Shown here piece by piece: positions 54,172 through 62,097 of a DNA stretch of 64,000 nt (position 1 is its first letter; every line of letters starts with the position of its first letter). The notes below the pieces were generated by a model. The model ran no database searches and was not told where the DNA came from. It was given only the letters and a program-made list of their open reading frames with translations. Both the position numbers and the translations under genes were made by a program. This DNA comes from Paenibacillus sp. sptzw28 (GTDB lineage Bacteria > Bacillota > Bacilli > Paenibacillales > Paenibacillaceae). The stretch covers positions 2,437,501 to 2,501,500 of the forward strand of contig NZ_CP080545.1 of the NCBI RefSeq assembly GCF_019550795.1, written 5' to 3'.

Positions 54172-54513
54172 ATGATCACGATCACCATTGTGCGGCAATC
54201 CGCCTCTGATCGGCGGATCGTATCGTTTGCGATTGAGGGACACGCCAAGTACGCGAAACCGGGCAAAGACATTGTTTGCGCCGGGGTATCGGCGGTTTCC
54301 GTCGGCACCGTCAACGCTATTGAGGAGCTGGCAGGCATCGAGCTTCCGGCTTCCATGAACAACGGCTGGCTCCACTCGGAAATTCCGGAGCATTCGGACC
54401 CTTCGGCGAACGAACGGGTCCAGCTGCTTCTGGAATCGATGATTGTGATGCTGAACGCAATCGCAGCCTCCTACGGCAACTACGTTCAAATTCGTCAACA
54501 ATTTCGGTCATAA
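54172..54513 (+). CDS. prp: Ribosomal-processing cysteine protease Prp
   Basis: Processes the N-terminal extension of L27, 113 aa. Catalytic His24 is in IEGHAKYA and Cys36 in [13 protein letters not shown]. Located between rplU and rpmA, the diagnostic context. The ribosome binding site AAGAGGACA lies in the 11-nt gap after rplU. It is formerly YsxB. Confidence 0.95.
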   Translation: MITITIVRQSASDRRIVSFAIEGHAKYAKPGKDIVCAGVSAVSVGTVNAIEELAGIELPASMNNGWLHSEIPEHSDPSANERVQLLLESMIVMLNAIAASYGNYVQIRQQFRS

Positions 54514-54527
54514 AGGAGGGAATTACC

Positions 54528-54839
54528 ATGTTGAAACTGAATCTTCAGCTTTTCGCTTCGAAGAAAGGTGTCGGTTCCACAAAGAACGGACGGGACAGCC
54601 AATCCAAACGTCTCGGCGCAAAACGCGCTGACGGCCAATTGGTAACGGCAGGCAGCATTCTCTTCCGTCAACGCGGAACGAAAATCCACCCAGGCAATAA
54701 CGTCGGGATCGGTAAAGACGATACACTTTTCGCAAAAGTCGAAGGCGTGGTTAAGTTCGAGCGTTATGGACGCGAGCGCAAGAAAGTGAGCGTCTATCCG
54801 GTCGAAGCGGCTCCCGTTGCTGCGGCAGTCGAAATGTAA
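54528..54839 (+). CDS. rpmA: 50S ribosomal protein L27 (with Prp-cleaved extension)
   Basis: 103 aa. The N-terminus [14 protein letters not shown] contains the Prp cleavage motif; cleavage between LFA and SKKG exposes the mature L27 N-terminus near the peptidyl-transferase centre. [19 protein letters not shown] and [14 protein letters not shown] are typical. The start follows AAAGGAGGG. It is followed by a strong terminator. Confidence 0.98.
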   Translation: MLKLNLQLFASKKGVGSTKNGRDSQSKRLGAKRADGQLVTAGSILFRQRGTKIHPGNNVGIGKDDTLFAKVEGVVKFERYGRERKKVSVYPVEAAPVAAAVEM

Positions 54840-54850
54840 TAACAAAGTTC

Positions 54851-54889
54851 GCCCCGGTCTGCATGCAGGCCGGGGCTTCCTTTTTTTTT
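54851..54889 (+). terminator. Rho-independent terminator of rplU-prp-rpmA
   Basis: GCCCCGGTCTGC pairs with GCAGGCCGGGGC (one wobble) across 54851-54876, then TTCC and nine Ts. Confidence 0.92.
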
Positions 54890-54980
54890 GAAAAAAAGCG
54901 TTTCCGAGGCTTGTGATATTGCCTGCTTCTCATGCTATACTGATTAAGGCAATGAAAGAACAGGAAAGTAGGATCGGTTC

Positions 54981-55718
54981 ATGAATCGCTTTAGAACAAC
55001 AAAGCAATATGGTGCCGTTTCCGTACTGCTTCCTGCGGCAGCGGCTTTCATCTGGCGTTCCGAGTTTTGGTTCTTTGCGGTATTTACGGTATGGATCATT
55101 GCTGCGGCTGCGCTTTGGGTATGGTGTGAAAGGAAAGAACAGGCGGTGCGCATGGCTCGTACCATCCATGCATTACAAACTGTGTCGGTTCAAACGTTAA
55201 ATCATCATCGTCATGACTGGATGAACGACCTCCAGGTGCTGTACGGATATATCAGAATGCAGAAGGCGGATAAGACGGTGCAGTACGTGGAACAGATAAG
55301 GGAGCGGATGATGACCGAGAGCAAAATTGCGAAGCTCGGGATTCCGTCTCTTGTAACGTTCTTACAATCGTTCCGTACGCTTACGCACTCGGTAGAGCTC
55401 GATATTGAGATTGACGGTGACCTGAATATTGCGGAACTGCCTATTAATGGGGAGCGTGCCGCGGAAACGGTTGTGGAGATCATTAACGCCTATCGCTTCG
55501 CAGTCAAGCAGGGTACGGGCGAAGCAGCCAAGCTGCTGCTTGATTTATCGTATGACGAGAAGACCATGACCGTTTCGTTTCATTACGACGGCGGGCTGAA
55601 AGATATGAATGAGTGGAAACAGAAATGCAAGCGAGCGTTAAAGGGATCGCCGCTGAAGCTGTCCGGCTCCGGTTTGCAGCCGGACAATATGGCGCTTCAG
55701 GTAGAGTTTTGGAACTAA
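54981..55718 (+). CDS. spo0B: Spo0B-like sporulation phosphotransferase with membrane anchor
   Basis: Phosphorelay component passing phosphate from Spo0F to Spo0A, 245 aa. The phosphorylated His lies in HHRHDWMNDLQVLYGYI (HDWxN) near residue 77, within a two-helix hairpin; a C-terminal ATPase-like domain without clear nucleotide motifs follows (AETVVEIINAYRFAV). Two hydrophobic segments at about 10-27 and 31-51 would anchor the protein; the 192-aa B. subtilis Spo0B is soluble. It is located between rpmA and obg as in Bacillus. The start follows AAAGTAGGATCG. Confidence 0.9.
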   Translation: MNRFRTTKQYGAVSVLLPAAAAFIWRSEFWFFAVFTVWIIAAAALWVWCERKEQAVRMARTIHALQTVSVQTLNHHRHDWMNDLQVLYGYIRMQKADKTVQYVEQIRERMMTESKIAKLGIPSLVTFLQSFRTLTHSVELDIEIDGDLNIAELPINGERAAETVVEIINAYRFAVKQGTGEAAKLLLDLSYDEKTMTVSFHYDGGLKDMNEWKQKCKRALKGSPLKLSGSGLQPDNMALQVEFWN

Positions 55719-55733
55719 AACGGAGGCTAGGGA

Positions 55734-57056
55734 ATGTTTGTCGATAAAGCAAAGATATTTGTAAAAGGTGGAGACGGCGGTAACGGTATCGTATCCTACC
55801 GGCGTGAGAAATACGTCCCGGAGGGCGGCCCGGCCGGAGGAGACGGAGGTAAAGGCGCGGATGTTATTTTTCGCGTGGATGAAGGGCTGCGTACGCTTAT
55901 GGATTTTCGTTACCAGAAGCATTTTAAAGGGGAACGAGGCGAACGCGGCAAGGTGAAGACGATGCACGGGGCCAACGCGGATAATATGGTCGTTCGTATT
56001 CCGCCCGGCACCGTCATTATTGACGATGATACCCAGGAGGTTATCGCCGATATGACGCAGCACGGGCAGCAGGTTATTGTTGCCCGTGGAGGTCGTGGCG
56101 GCAGGGGTAACTGCCGGTTCGCAACGGTAAGCAATCCGGCGCCGGATTTCGCGGAGAACGGCGAAGAGGGCGAAGAACGATGGATTGTTCTTGAGCTGAA
56201 GGTGATGGCGGATGTAGGGCTCGTCGGATTTCCGAGCGTAGGCAAGTCAACGCTGCTGTCGGTTGTATCCGGCGCAAGACCAAAGATCGGCGCTTACCAT
56301 TTCACGACTCTATCGCCTAATCTCGGGGTAGTTGAAGTCGGGGATGGCCGCAGCTTTGTTATGGCGGATCTGCCCGGATTGATTGAGGGCGCGCATGAAG
56401 GCGTCGGTCTGGGACACGACTTCCTGAGGCATGTCGAGCGTACTCGCGTAATTGTGCACGTAGTGGACATGGCCGGCTCGGAAGGGCGGGACCCGTTCGA
56501 GGATTGGGTAAAAATCAACGAAGAGCTTAAGCTGTACAACCCGCTGCTTGCGGAGCGGCCGCAAATTATTGCTGCCAACAAAATGGACATGCCGGGCACG
56601 GATGAGCAGCTGGAGCTGTTCCGCGAACAACTGGAGGCGTCCGAGGGCGGTAAGAAGCATGAGATAATTCCGATGTCCTCGCTTACGAAACAGGGCGTTC
56701 AAGAGCTGCTTTACAAGGCCGCAGACCTGCTTGAGACCGTCCCTGAGATGCCGCTCATTGAAGAGGTTAAAGATGTCGCGGAGCGTAAAGTATATACGCT
56801 GGACAAGCAGGAAGACCAATCGTTCACCGTTCGCAAAGAGAATGAAGGCTTCGTCGTCGAAAGCGCGTCGATCGAGAAATTTATGAAGCGCGTTAATCTG
56901 AACACTCATGATGCGGTGATGAGGTTTGCCCGTACGCTGCGTAAGATGGGCGTGGATGCGGAGCTTCGCAAAATCGGCGCGAAGGACGGGGATACGGTCA
57001 GAATCGGCGATTTTTCCTTCGAGTTTTTCGAAGGCAGCGACTATTTTTATCAATAA
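55734..57056 (+). CDS. obg: GTPase Obg (CgtA)
   Basis: Essential GTPase of 50S assembly and stress/sporulation signalling, 440 aa. The N-terminal glycine-rich Obg fold ([20 protein letters not shown]) is followed by the G domain with G1 GFPSVGKST near 165, [12 protein letters not shown], and a C-terminal OCT domain (about 360-435). The ribosome binding site is ACGGAGGCTAGGG. It lies 15 nt after spo0B. Confidence 0.98.
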   Translation: MFVDKAKIFVKGGDGGNGIVSYRREKYVPEGGPAGGDGGKGADVIFRVDEGLRTLMDFRYQKHFKGERGERGKVKTMHGANADNMVVRIPPGTVIIDDDTQEVIADMTQHGQQVIVARGGRGGRGNCRFATVSNPAPDFAENGEEGEERWIVLELKVMADVGLVGFPSVGKSTLLSVVSGARPKIGAYHFTTLSPNLGVVEVGDGRSFVMADLPGLIEGAHEGVGLGHDFLRHVERTRVIVHVVDMAGSEGRDPFEDWVKINEELKLYNPLLAERPQIIAANKMDMPGTDEQLELFREQLEASEGGKKHEIIPMSSLTKQGVQELLYKAADLLETVPEMPLIEEVKDVAERKVYTLDKQEDQSFTVRKENEGFVVESASIEKFMKRVNLNTHDAVMRFARTLRKMGVDAELRKIGAKDGDTVRIGDFSFEFFEGSDYFYQ

Positions 57057-57094
57057 ACCGCAGCTCTGCGGCCAATCATATGGTCAGTCGGAAG

Positions 57095-57127
57095 GATGGG
57101 ACGGCTCAAAGCCGGCTCATCTTTTTT
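57095..57127 (+). terminator. Rho-independent terminator of spo0B-obg
   Basis: GATGGGACGGCT at 57095-57106 pairs (one wobble, one mismatch) with AGCCGGCTCATC at 57110-57121, then six Ts. Confidence 0.75.
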
Positions 57128-57190
57128 GCTTTTCCCACGGACCGTTAAAATCGGTTATAATGGAAATATTGTGTTCATCTGCTTTGCCTA

Positions 57191-57219
57191 TTGCCGCCGC
57201 ACGTAATATCCGCTATAAT
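57191..57219 (+). promoter_or_regulatory. Sigma-A promoter of the pheB-hom operon
   Basis: TTGCCG at 57191-57196, a 17-nt spacer, TATAAT at 57214-57219. It lies 46 nt upstream of the pheB start. Confidence 0.65.
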
Positions 57220-57265
57220 GTCCACTATACACGAACAAATGTCTTTTATAGGAGGACGACCGGTG

Positions 57266-57700
57266 ATGGAACGATACTTTGTCGTCCGCGAGGATATTTT
57301 ACCGGAAGGGATCGTCAAGACGATCCAGGTGAAAGAAATGCTTCAGCGCGGCGAAGCCGCTACCGTTCATGAAGCGGCGGAGAGGGTAGGCTTAAGCCGG
57401 AGTGCCTTCTACAAGTATAAAGACGGAGTTCATTTGCTGAATCAGCTCGAGCGAGAGAGGATTGTCACGATATCCATGGATTTGGTGCACCGTTCCGGCG
57501 TGCTGTCCAAGGTTCTCGGGCTTGTCGCCGGTTATGAAGGAAACGTGCTCACGATTCATCAAACCATACCGCTGCAGGGAATGGCGAATGTCGTCATTTC
57601 CGTCGATACGTCGCTGATGGGCGGAGAGTTATCGGAGCTTATCGAGGCAATTCGCAGGCAAGACGGCGTGCACAAGGCGTCGGTTATCGGACAAGGATAG
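57266..57700 (+). CDS. pheB: ACT domain-containing protein PheB (UPF0735)
   Basis: 144 aa. An N-terminal helix-turn-helix-like part (EAAERVGLSRSAFYKYKDGVHLL) is followed by an ACT domain (VTISMDLVHRSGVLSKVLGLVAGYEGNVLTI). The start ATG 57266 lies behind TAGGAGG; the longer frame overlaps promoter sequence and is rejected. It probably senses an amino acid and regulates the downstream hom-thrB-pheA genes, but this is inference. Confidence 0.92.
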   Translation: MERYFVVREDILPEGIVKTIQVKEMLQRGEAATVHEAAERVGLSRSAFYKYKDGVHLLNQLERERIVTISMDLVHRSGVLSKVLGLVAGYEGNVLTIHQTIPLQGMANVVISVDTSLMGGELSELIEAIRRQDGVHKASVIGQG

Positions 57701-57722
57701 AACAGATGACGGAGGAGAAACT

Positions 57723-59009
57723 ATGAAACCGGTAAAAGTTGGGCTGCTGGGCCTCGGAACAGTTGGAACGGGAGTCGTCCGGATCGTTGAAGGCCATCAG
57801 GAAGATTTGAAAAGTCAGGTCGGCTCGCCGATCGTTATTGAGAAGATACTCGTTCAAAACAAAAGTAAAATCCGCTCGGTCAACATCGATCAAGATAAGC
57901 TGACTGAAGACCCGTGGGATATCATTCATAACCCGGATATAGATGTCATCGTTGAAGTAATGGGTGGTATCGAGCTGACGAAAGGCTATATATTAGAGGC
58001 TCTTGCCCGTGGGAAGCATGTGGTGACCGCGAATAAAGATCTGATGGCTCTGCATGGTCCGGAAATATTGGCAAAAGCGCAGGAGCAGCACTGCGACGTC
58101 CTCTACGAAGCAAGTGTTGCGGGCGGCATTCCGATTATCCGAACGCTGATCGAAGGCTTTTCATCAGACCGCATTACGAAAATTATGGGTATCGTTAACG
58201 GTACGACGAATTATATTTTGACGAAAATGAGCCAGGAAGGTGCAGAATACGCCGATGTGCTCAAAGAAGCACAGCAGCTCGGCTACGCCGAAGCCGACCC
58301 AACCTCCGATGTCGAAGGACTCGACGCTGCGCGCAAAATGACGATTCTTGCGACGCTCGGCTTCCGCGCGAATATTGCGCTCGAGGATGTCACTGTGAAG
58401 GGGATTTCGTCGGTAAGCCGTGAGGACATACTTTATGCAAAGCGGCTGGGTTATGAGGTTAAGCTTCTCGGAATCGCAGAGCGTCAGGACGACTACATCA
58501 GTGTAAGCGTACAGCCGACAATGGTGAAGCAGACACACCCGATCGCATCCGTTAATGGTATTTATAATGCGGTATACGTATATGGCGAAGCAGTAGGCGA
58601 GACGATGTTTTACGGCGCAGGAGCCGGGGAGCTTCCGACGGCCACATCCATTGTGGCGGACCTTGTCGCTGTCGTGAAGAACCTGAAGCTTGGCGTTAAC
58701 GGCAAACAGGCGCTGCTCTCATACAAAGAGAAGAAGCTCAAAACCGACGAGCAGATCGCTTCGAAATATTTTATGCTGCTGCATGTGGATGACCGGGCAG
58801 GTGTTCTGGCCCGCATTACACAGGCATTCGCCGAATTCGAGGTCAGCCTCGAGTCGGTGCTTCAGCAGCCGAATGCAAGCAACCCGGAAGCGGAGATCAT
58901 CATCATTACGCATGATGCAAACAAGGCGGCGGTCCAAAAGGTGCTGCAGCGATTTGAGGCGATGGATGTCGTGAAAATAGTCAAGAGCGTTTACCGCGTA
59001 GAAGGTTAA
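57723..59009 (+). CDS. hom: Homoserine dehydrogenase
   Basis: NAD(P)-dependent reduction of aspartate semialdehyde to homoserine, 428 aa. The N-terminus has GLLGLGTVGTGVVRIV; the catalytic region includes TANKDLMALHG, YEASVAGGIPIIR and VNGTTNYILTKM. A C-terminal ACT domain (about 350-425: LHVDDRAGVLARITQAFAEF) suggests feedback by an end-product amino acid. The start follows ACGGAGGAG. It lies 22 nt after pheB. Confidence 0.98.
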   Translation: MKPVKVGLLGLGTVGTGVVRIVEGHQEDLKSQVGSPIVIEKILVQNKSKIRSVNIDQDKLTEDPWDIIHNPDIDVIVEVMGGIELTKGYILEALARGKHVVTANKDLMALHGPEILAKAQEQHCDVLYEASVAGGIPIIRTLIEGFSSDRITKIMGIVNGTTNYILTKMSQEGAEYADVLKEAQQLGYAEADPTSDVEGLDAARKMTILATLGFRANIALEDVTVKGISSVSREDILYAKRLGYEVKLLGIAERQDDYISVSVQPTMVKQTHPIASVNGIYNAVYVYGEAVGETMFYGAGAGELPTATSIVADLVAVVKNLKLGVNGKQALLSYKEKKLKTDEQIASKYFMLLHVDDRAGVLARITQAFAEFEVSLESVLQQPNASNPEAEIIIITHDANKAAVQKVLQRFEAMDVVKIVKSVYRVEG

Positions 59010-59029
59010 GCAGAACATCATTTTTTTAT

Positions 59030-59143
59030 ATGAAGGAGTCCTTTCAGGTCATTATGAGATACCTCGGTTTGCTTCAGACACTTGTTTTTAAATTTCATTA
59101 CGAAAGCAGGCGGTTCTCCAGGCCGGAAGGTGATCCGTTATGA
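59030..59143 (+). CDS. Possible 37-aa ORF coupled to thrB
   Basis: ATG 59030 to TGA 59141-59143, encoding MKESFQVIMRYLGLLQTLVF and a basic tail ending SRPEGDPL. The stop overlaps the thrB start (ATGA), as in translational coupling. No ribosome binding site precedes the first ATG; a second ATG lies at 59054. It could be chance, but it fills the 130-nt hom-thrB gap almost exactly. Confidence 0.25.
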   Translation: MKESFQVIMRYLGLLQTLVFKFHYESRRFSRPEGDPL

Positions 59144-60120
59144 CTGACCGCCGGGTGATCGTAAAAGTTCCGGCCAGTACCGCCAATCTTGGCCCTGGCT
59201 TCGATACGCTGGGAATGGCGTTATCACTCTATGCTTGGATCGAAATGTCCGCATCCAAAGACGGCCGCACGATAATCGACCTATACGGAGACGGATTGGA
59301 CGGTATCGCGCGGGACAAGTCCAATCTTATTTATAAAGTAGCTCAGATGGTGTTCGAGAAAGCGGGTATATCGGTTCCTGAGCTGCATATTGCCATGTAC
59401 AGCGACATTCCGCTTACTCGCGGGCTCGGAAGCAGCGCTTCCGCTATCGTTGGGGCGCTTGTCGCGGCTAACGCTCTGATCGGCAGCCCCCTTGATGATG
59501 ACAGGCTGTTTCAAATGGCAACAGAGCTTGAAGGGCATCCCGACAACGTCGGCGCCTCATTGTTCGGCGGCATTGTCGTGTCCGCATGGGATGGCAGTCG
59601 TGCCGAGAAGGTGCGGCTCGAGCCGCATTCGGAACTCGAGGTTCTGGTAGCGATTCCCGCGTTTCAGTTAGCGACGGAAAAAGCGCGCCACGCTTTGCCT
59701 TCGCAAATCGCGCTGGCGGACGCCGTGTTTAACGTCGGCAGCAGCTCGCTGCTCGTAGCCGCGCTGGCAAGCGGACGGCTTGATCTCATCAAGCATGCGA
59801 TGCGCGACCGGCTGCATCAGCCTTACCGGGCGGCGCTAATCCCCGGGATGAGCGAAATACTTGAACAAGCGACAGAACACGGGGCGCTTGGAGCCGCTTT
59901 GAGCGGCGCCGGCCCTACGCTGCTTGCGCTTGTCGAACGAAACAGCCCGCGCAAGGAGGAGCTCGAGCGGTTCTTGATCGATACACTCCATAATGAAGGC
60001 ATAGAAGCGATGACGATGTGGCTGAAGCCCTGCAGCAACGGCCCGGAGCTGACGCTGCTGCGCCTCGAAGATTCAGGCTCCTCGTTACTGAAGCGGATTA
60101 AAGGAGAAGTCAGGGCATGA
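59140..60120 (+). CDS. thrB: Homoserine kinase
   Basis: GHMP-kinase making O-phosphohomoserine, 326 aa. The N-terminus KVPASTANLGPGFDTLGMAL and the ATP loop LTRGLGSSASAIVGALVAAN are diagnostic; the C-terminal GAALSGAGPTLLAL follows. The start follows GGAAGGTGA. thrC is not in the window. The last bases overlap the pheA start (ATGA). Confidence 0.97.
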   Translation: MTDRRVIVKVPASTANLGPGFDTLGMALSLYAWIEMSASKDGRTIIDLYGDGLDGIARDKSNLIYKVAQMVFEKAGISVPELHIAMYSDIPLTRGLGSSASAIVGALVAANALIGSPLDDDRLFQMATELEGHPDNVGASLFGGIVVSAWDGSRAEKVRLEPHSELEVLVAIPAFQLATEKARHALPSQIALADAVFNVGSSSLLVAALASGRLDLIKHAMRDRLHQPYRAALIPGMSEILEQATEHGALGAALSGAGPTLLALVERNSPRKEELERFLIDTLHNEGIEAMTMWLKPCSNGPELTLLRLEDSGSSLLKRIKGEVRA

Positions 60121-60986
60121 TAAGCGTAGCGTGTTTGCCGCAAGGTTCGACATCGGACGAAGCGGCGAGATACTTATTTTCCGGTGTTGAGGTCGACTAC
60201 AAATATCACCGAATCATTGCGGATGTCTTTCTTTCCACAGCCGATGGCCGAACCGATTACAGCATCATTCCGATTGAAAATACGATTGACGGCTCCGTCA
60301 ACCTGCATACCGACTGGCTGATCGATGAGGTGGATCTGCCGATTCAGGCGGAATGGATATATCCATCGATTCAAAATCTGATCGGTCCCCTTCGTGAATT
60401 GTCCGGTGAAGACGGCAAGCTCGATTACAGCAGAATCGTAAAAGTGCTCAGCCATCCCGTTGCTATGGCGCAGTGCCTCCAATACTTGCGCAAGCATATA
60501 CCGCATGCCGAGCTGGAGCATGTCGGCAGCACATCAGAAGCGGTGCGCATTGTACGGAATAACCCGCACAGCGGGTGGGTCGCGATCGGACAAACGACGG
60601 CAGCGGTTAATAACGGACTTGATGTGCTGGAGCGGGGCGTAACGGACCATGACAACAATTTCACCAGATTTCTGCTTGTCGGGGCGAAGCCGTTTGGCAG
60701 CAGAGAGTCGGGGGTCCATAAAACAAGTCTTCTGATTACGCTGCCGGAAGACTATCCGGGGGCGCTGCATCAAGTGCTGTCGGCCTTCGCCTGGCGGAGA
60801 ATCAACCTTTCTCGAATCGAGTCACGTCCGACAAAGAAGAAGCTCGGCAATTACTATTTTCTTATCGACGTTGAAATGTCGCTTGACTCTGTACTGCTGC
60901 CTTCGGCCATCGCCGAAATCGAGGCAATCGGTTGTCAGGCTCGAATACTGGGGAGCTATCCCAGCTTTACTTACAACGAAGCATAA
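60117..60986 (+). CDS. pheA: Prephenate dehydratase
   Basis: Converts prephenate to phenylpyruvate in phenylalanine synthesis, 289 aa. Residues 1-190 are the catalytic domain (IPIENTIDGSVNLHTDWLID, IGQTTAAVNNGLDVLERG, DHDNNFTRFLLVG with the TRF motif). Residues about 205-285 form an ACT domain (SLLITLPEDYPGALHQVLSA, NLSRIESRPTKKKLGNYYF) for feedback by phenylalanine. It is translationally coupled to thrB. Confidence 0.97.
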   Translation: MISVACLPQGSTSDEAARYLFSGVEVDYKYHRIIADVFLSTADGRTDYSIIPIENTIDGSVNLHTDWLIDEVDLPIQAEWIYPSIQNLIGPLRELSGEDGKLDYSRIVKVLSHPVAMAQCLQYLRKHIPHAELEHVGSTSEAVRIVRNNPHSGWVAIGQTTAAVNNGLDVLERGVTDHDNNFTRFLLVGAKPFGSRESGVHKTSLLITLPEDYPGALHQVLSAFAWRRINLSRIESRPTKKKLGNYYFLIDVEMSLDSVLLPSAIAEIEAIGCQARILGSYPSFTYNEA

Positions 60987-61016
60987 GCAAACATTTTCCG
61001 GAGGTGTTCCACAGTC

Positions 61017-61898
61017 ATGGCAGAGCAAGTGATATATTTAAATGGAGATTATGTTACTAAAGAAAATGCGAAAGTATCGGTTTACGATCACGGGTTCCTT
61101 TATGGGGACGGGATCTTCGAGGGTATCCGTATTTACAACGGTAATATTTTCAAATGCAAGGAGCACCTCGACAGGCTGTACGACTCGGCGAAATCCATTA
61201 TGCTTGACATTCCGCTGACCTATGAGGAAATGGAACAAGCGCTAGTCGAAACGATTCGGCGCAACGGGCTTCGAGAAGGTTACATACGACTCGTCGTCTC
61301 ACGCGGTCCCGGCAATCTTGGCCTCGACCCTACGCGCTGTCCGCAGGCTTGGATTATCATTATCGTTGAACAGCTGGCTATTTACCCGCCGGAAGCTTAC
61401 CGGGACGGACTCGTGTCGGTGTCCGTAACGCAGCGCCGCAACATTCCCGATGCGCTTAACCCGAAGATCAAGTCGCTGAACTACCTGAATAATATTCTCG
61501 TGAAAATCCAGGCTAATCTTGCCGGTGTCGGCGAGGCAATTATGCTTAACGCGCAGGGTTATGTAGCGGAAGGCTCAAGCGATAATATTTTTATTATTAA
61601 GAAAGGGGTCGTGTACACGCCTCCTTGCTACATCGGAGCGCTGGAAGGCATTACACGCGCGGCAATTATCGACCTGTGCGACAAGCTTGGTTACAAGCTG
61701 AAGGAAGAGCCGTTCACGCTTCACGATGTGTATGTGGCCGACGAAGTGTTCTTTACCGGCACGGCAGCCGAGGTTATTGCTGTACGCGAGGTGGACGGCC
61801 GTAAGATAGGAGCAGGCAAGGCGGGTCCGATAACTACTCATCTGCTTGCTGAATTCCGTAAAATCGTTGAGGTTGATGGCGTAAAAGTATTCGAATAG
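61017..61898 (+). CDS. ilvE: Branched-chain amino acid aminotransferase
   Basis: Fold-type IV PLP enzyme, 293 aa. The N-terminus YLNGDYVTKENAKVSVYDHG and DGIFEGIRIYNG are typical; the PLP lysine lies in KIKSLNYLNNILVKIQA near residue 159, followed by EGSSDNIFII and GITRAAIIDL. The start follows CCGGAGGTG. Placement after pheA fits a role in final transamination of branched-chain and possibly aromatic amino acids. D-amino acid aminotransferase is an alternative within the fold but less likely. Confidence 0.94.
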   Translation: MAEQVIYLNGDYVTKENAKVSVYDHGFLYGDGIFEGIRIYNGNIFKCKEHLDRLYDSAKSIMLDIPLTYEEMEQALVETIRRNGLREGYIRLVVSRGPGNLGLDPTRCPQAWIIIIVEQLAIYPPEAYRDGLVSVSVTQRRNIPDALNPKIKSLNYLNNILVKIQANLAGVGEAIMLNAQGYVAEGSSDNIFIIKKGVVYTPPCYIGALEGITRAAIIDLCDKLGYKLKEEPFTLHDVYVADEVFFTGTAAEVIAVREVDGRKIGAGKAGPITTHLLAEFRKIVEVDGVKVFE

Positions 61899-61935
61899 TC
61901 AAAACATGGCCGCACGGCTGTCATGGTTTGAGGTG

Positions 61936-61986
61936 AAGTTGGGACCATCTCCGGCAATTCCGGGTGATTGGCCCCAACTTTTTTTT
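61936..61986 (+). terminator. Rho-independent terminator of ilvE
   Basis: AAGTTGGG from 61936 pairs with CCCCAACTT ending 61980, with further pairing inside (CCGG with CCGG), then eight Ts. Confidence 0.88.
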
Positions 61987-62097
61987 GCCCGGGAGGGTGA
62001 CAGTCGCCTATCTCCTGCATAGGATGTAGTGATTGATAACGGGCGTTTGCCGCGACTGCCCGCAAACAAACAGTCCGTGACAGGAGGTAAGTGTCGA

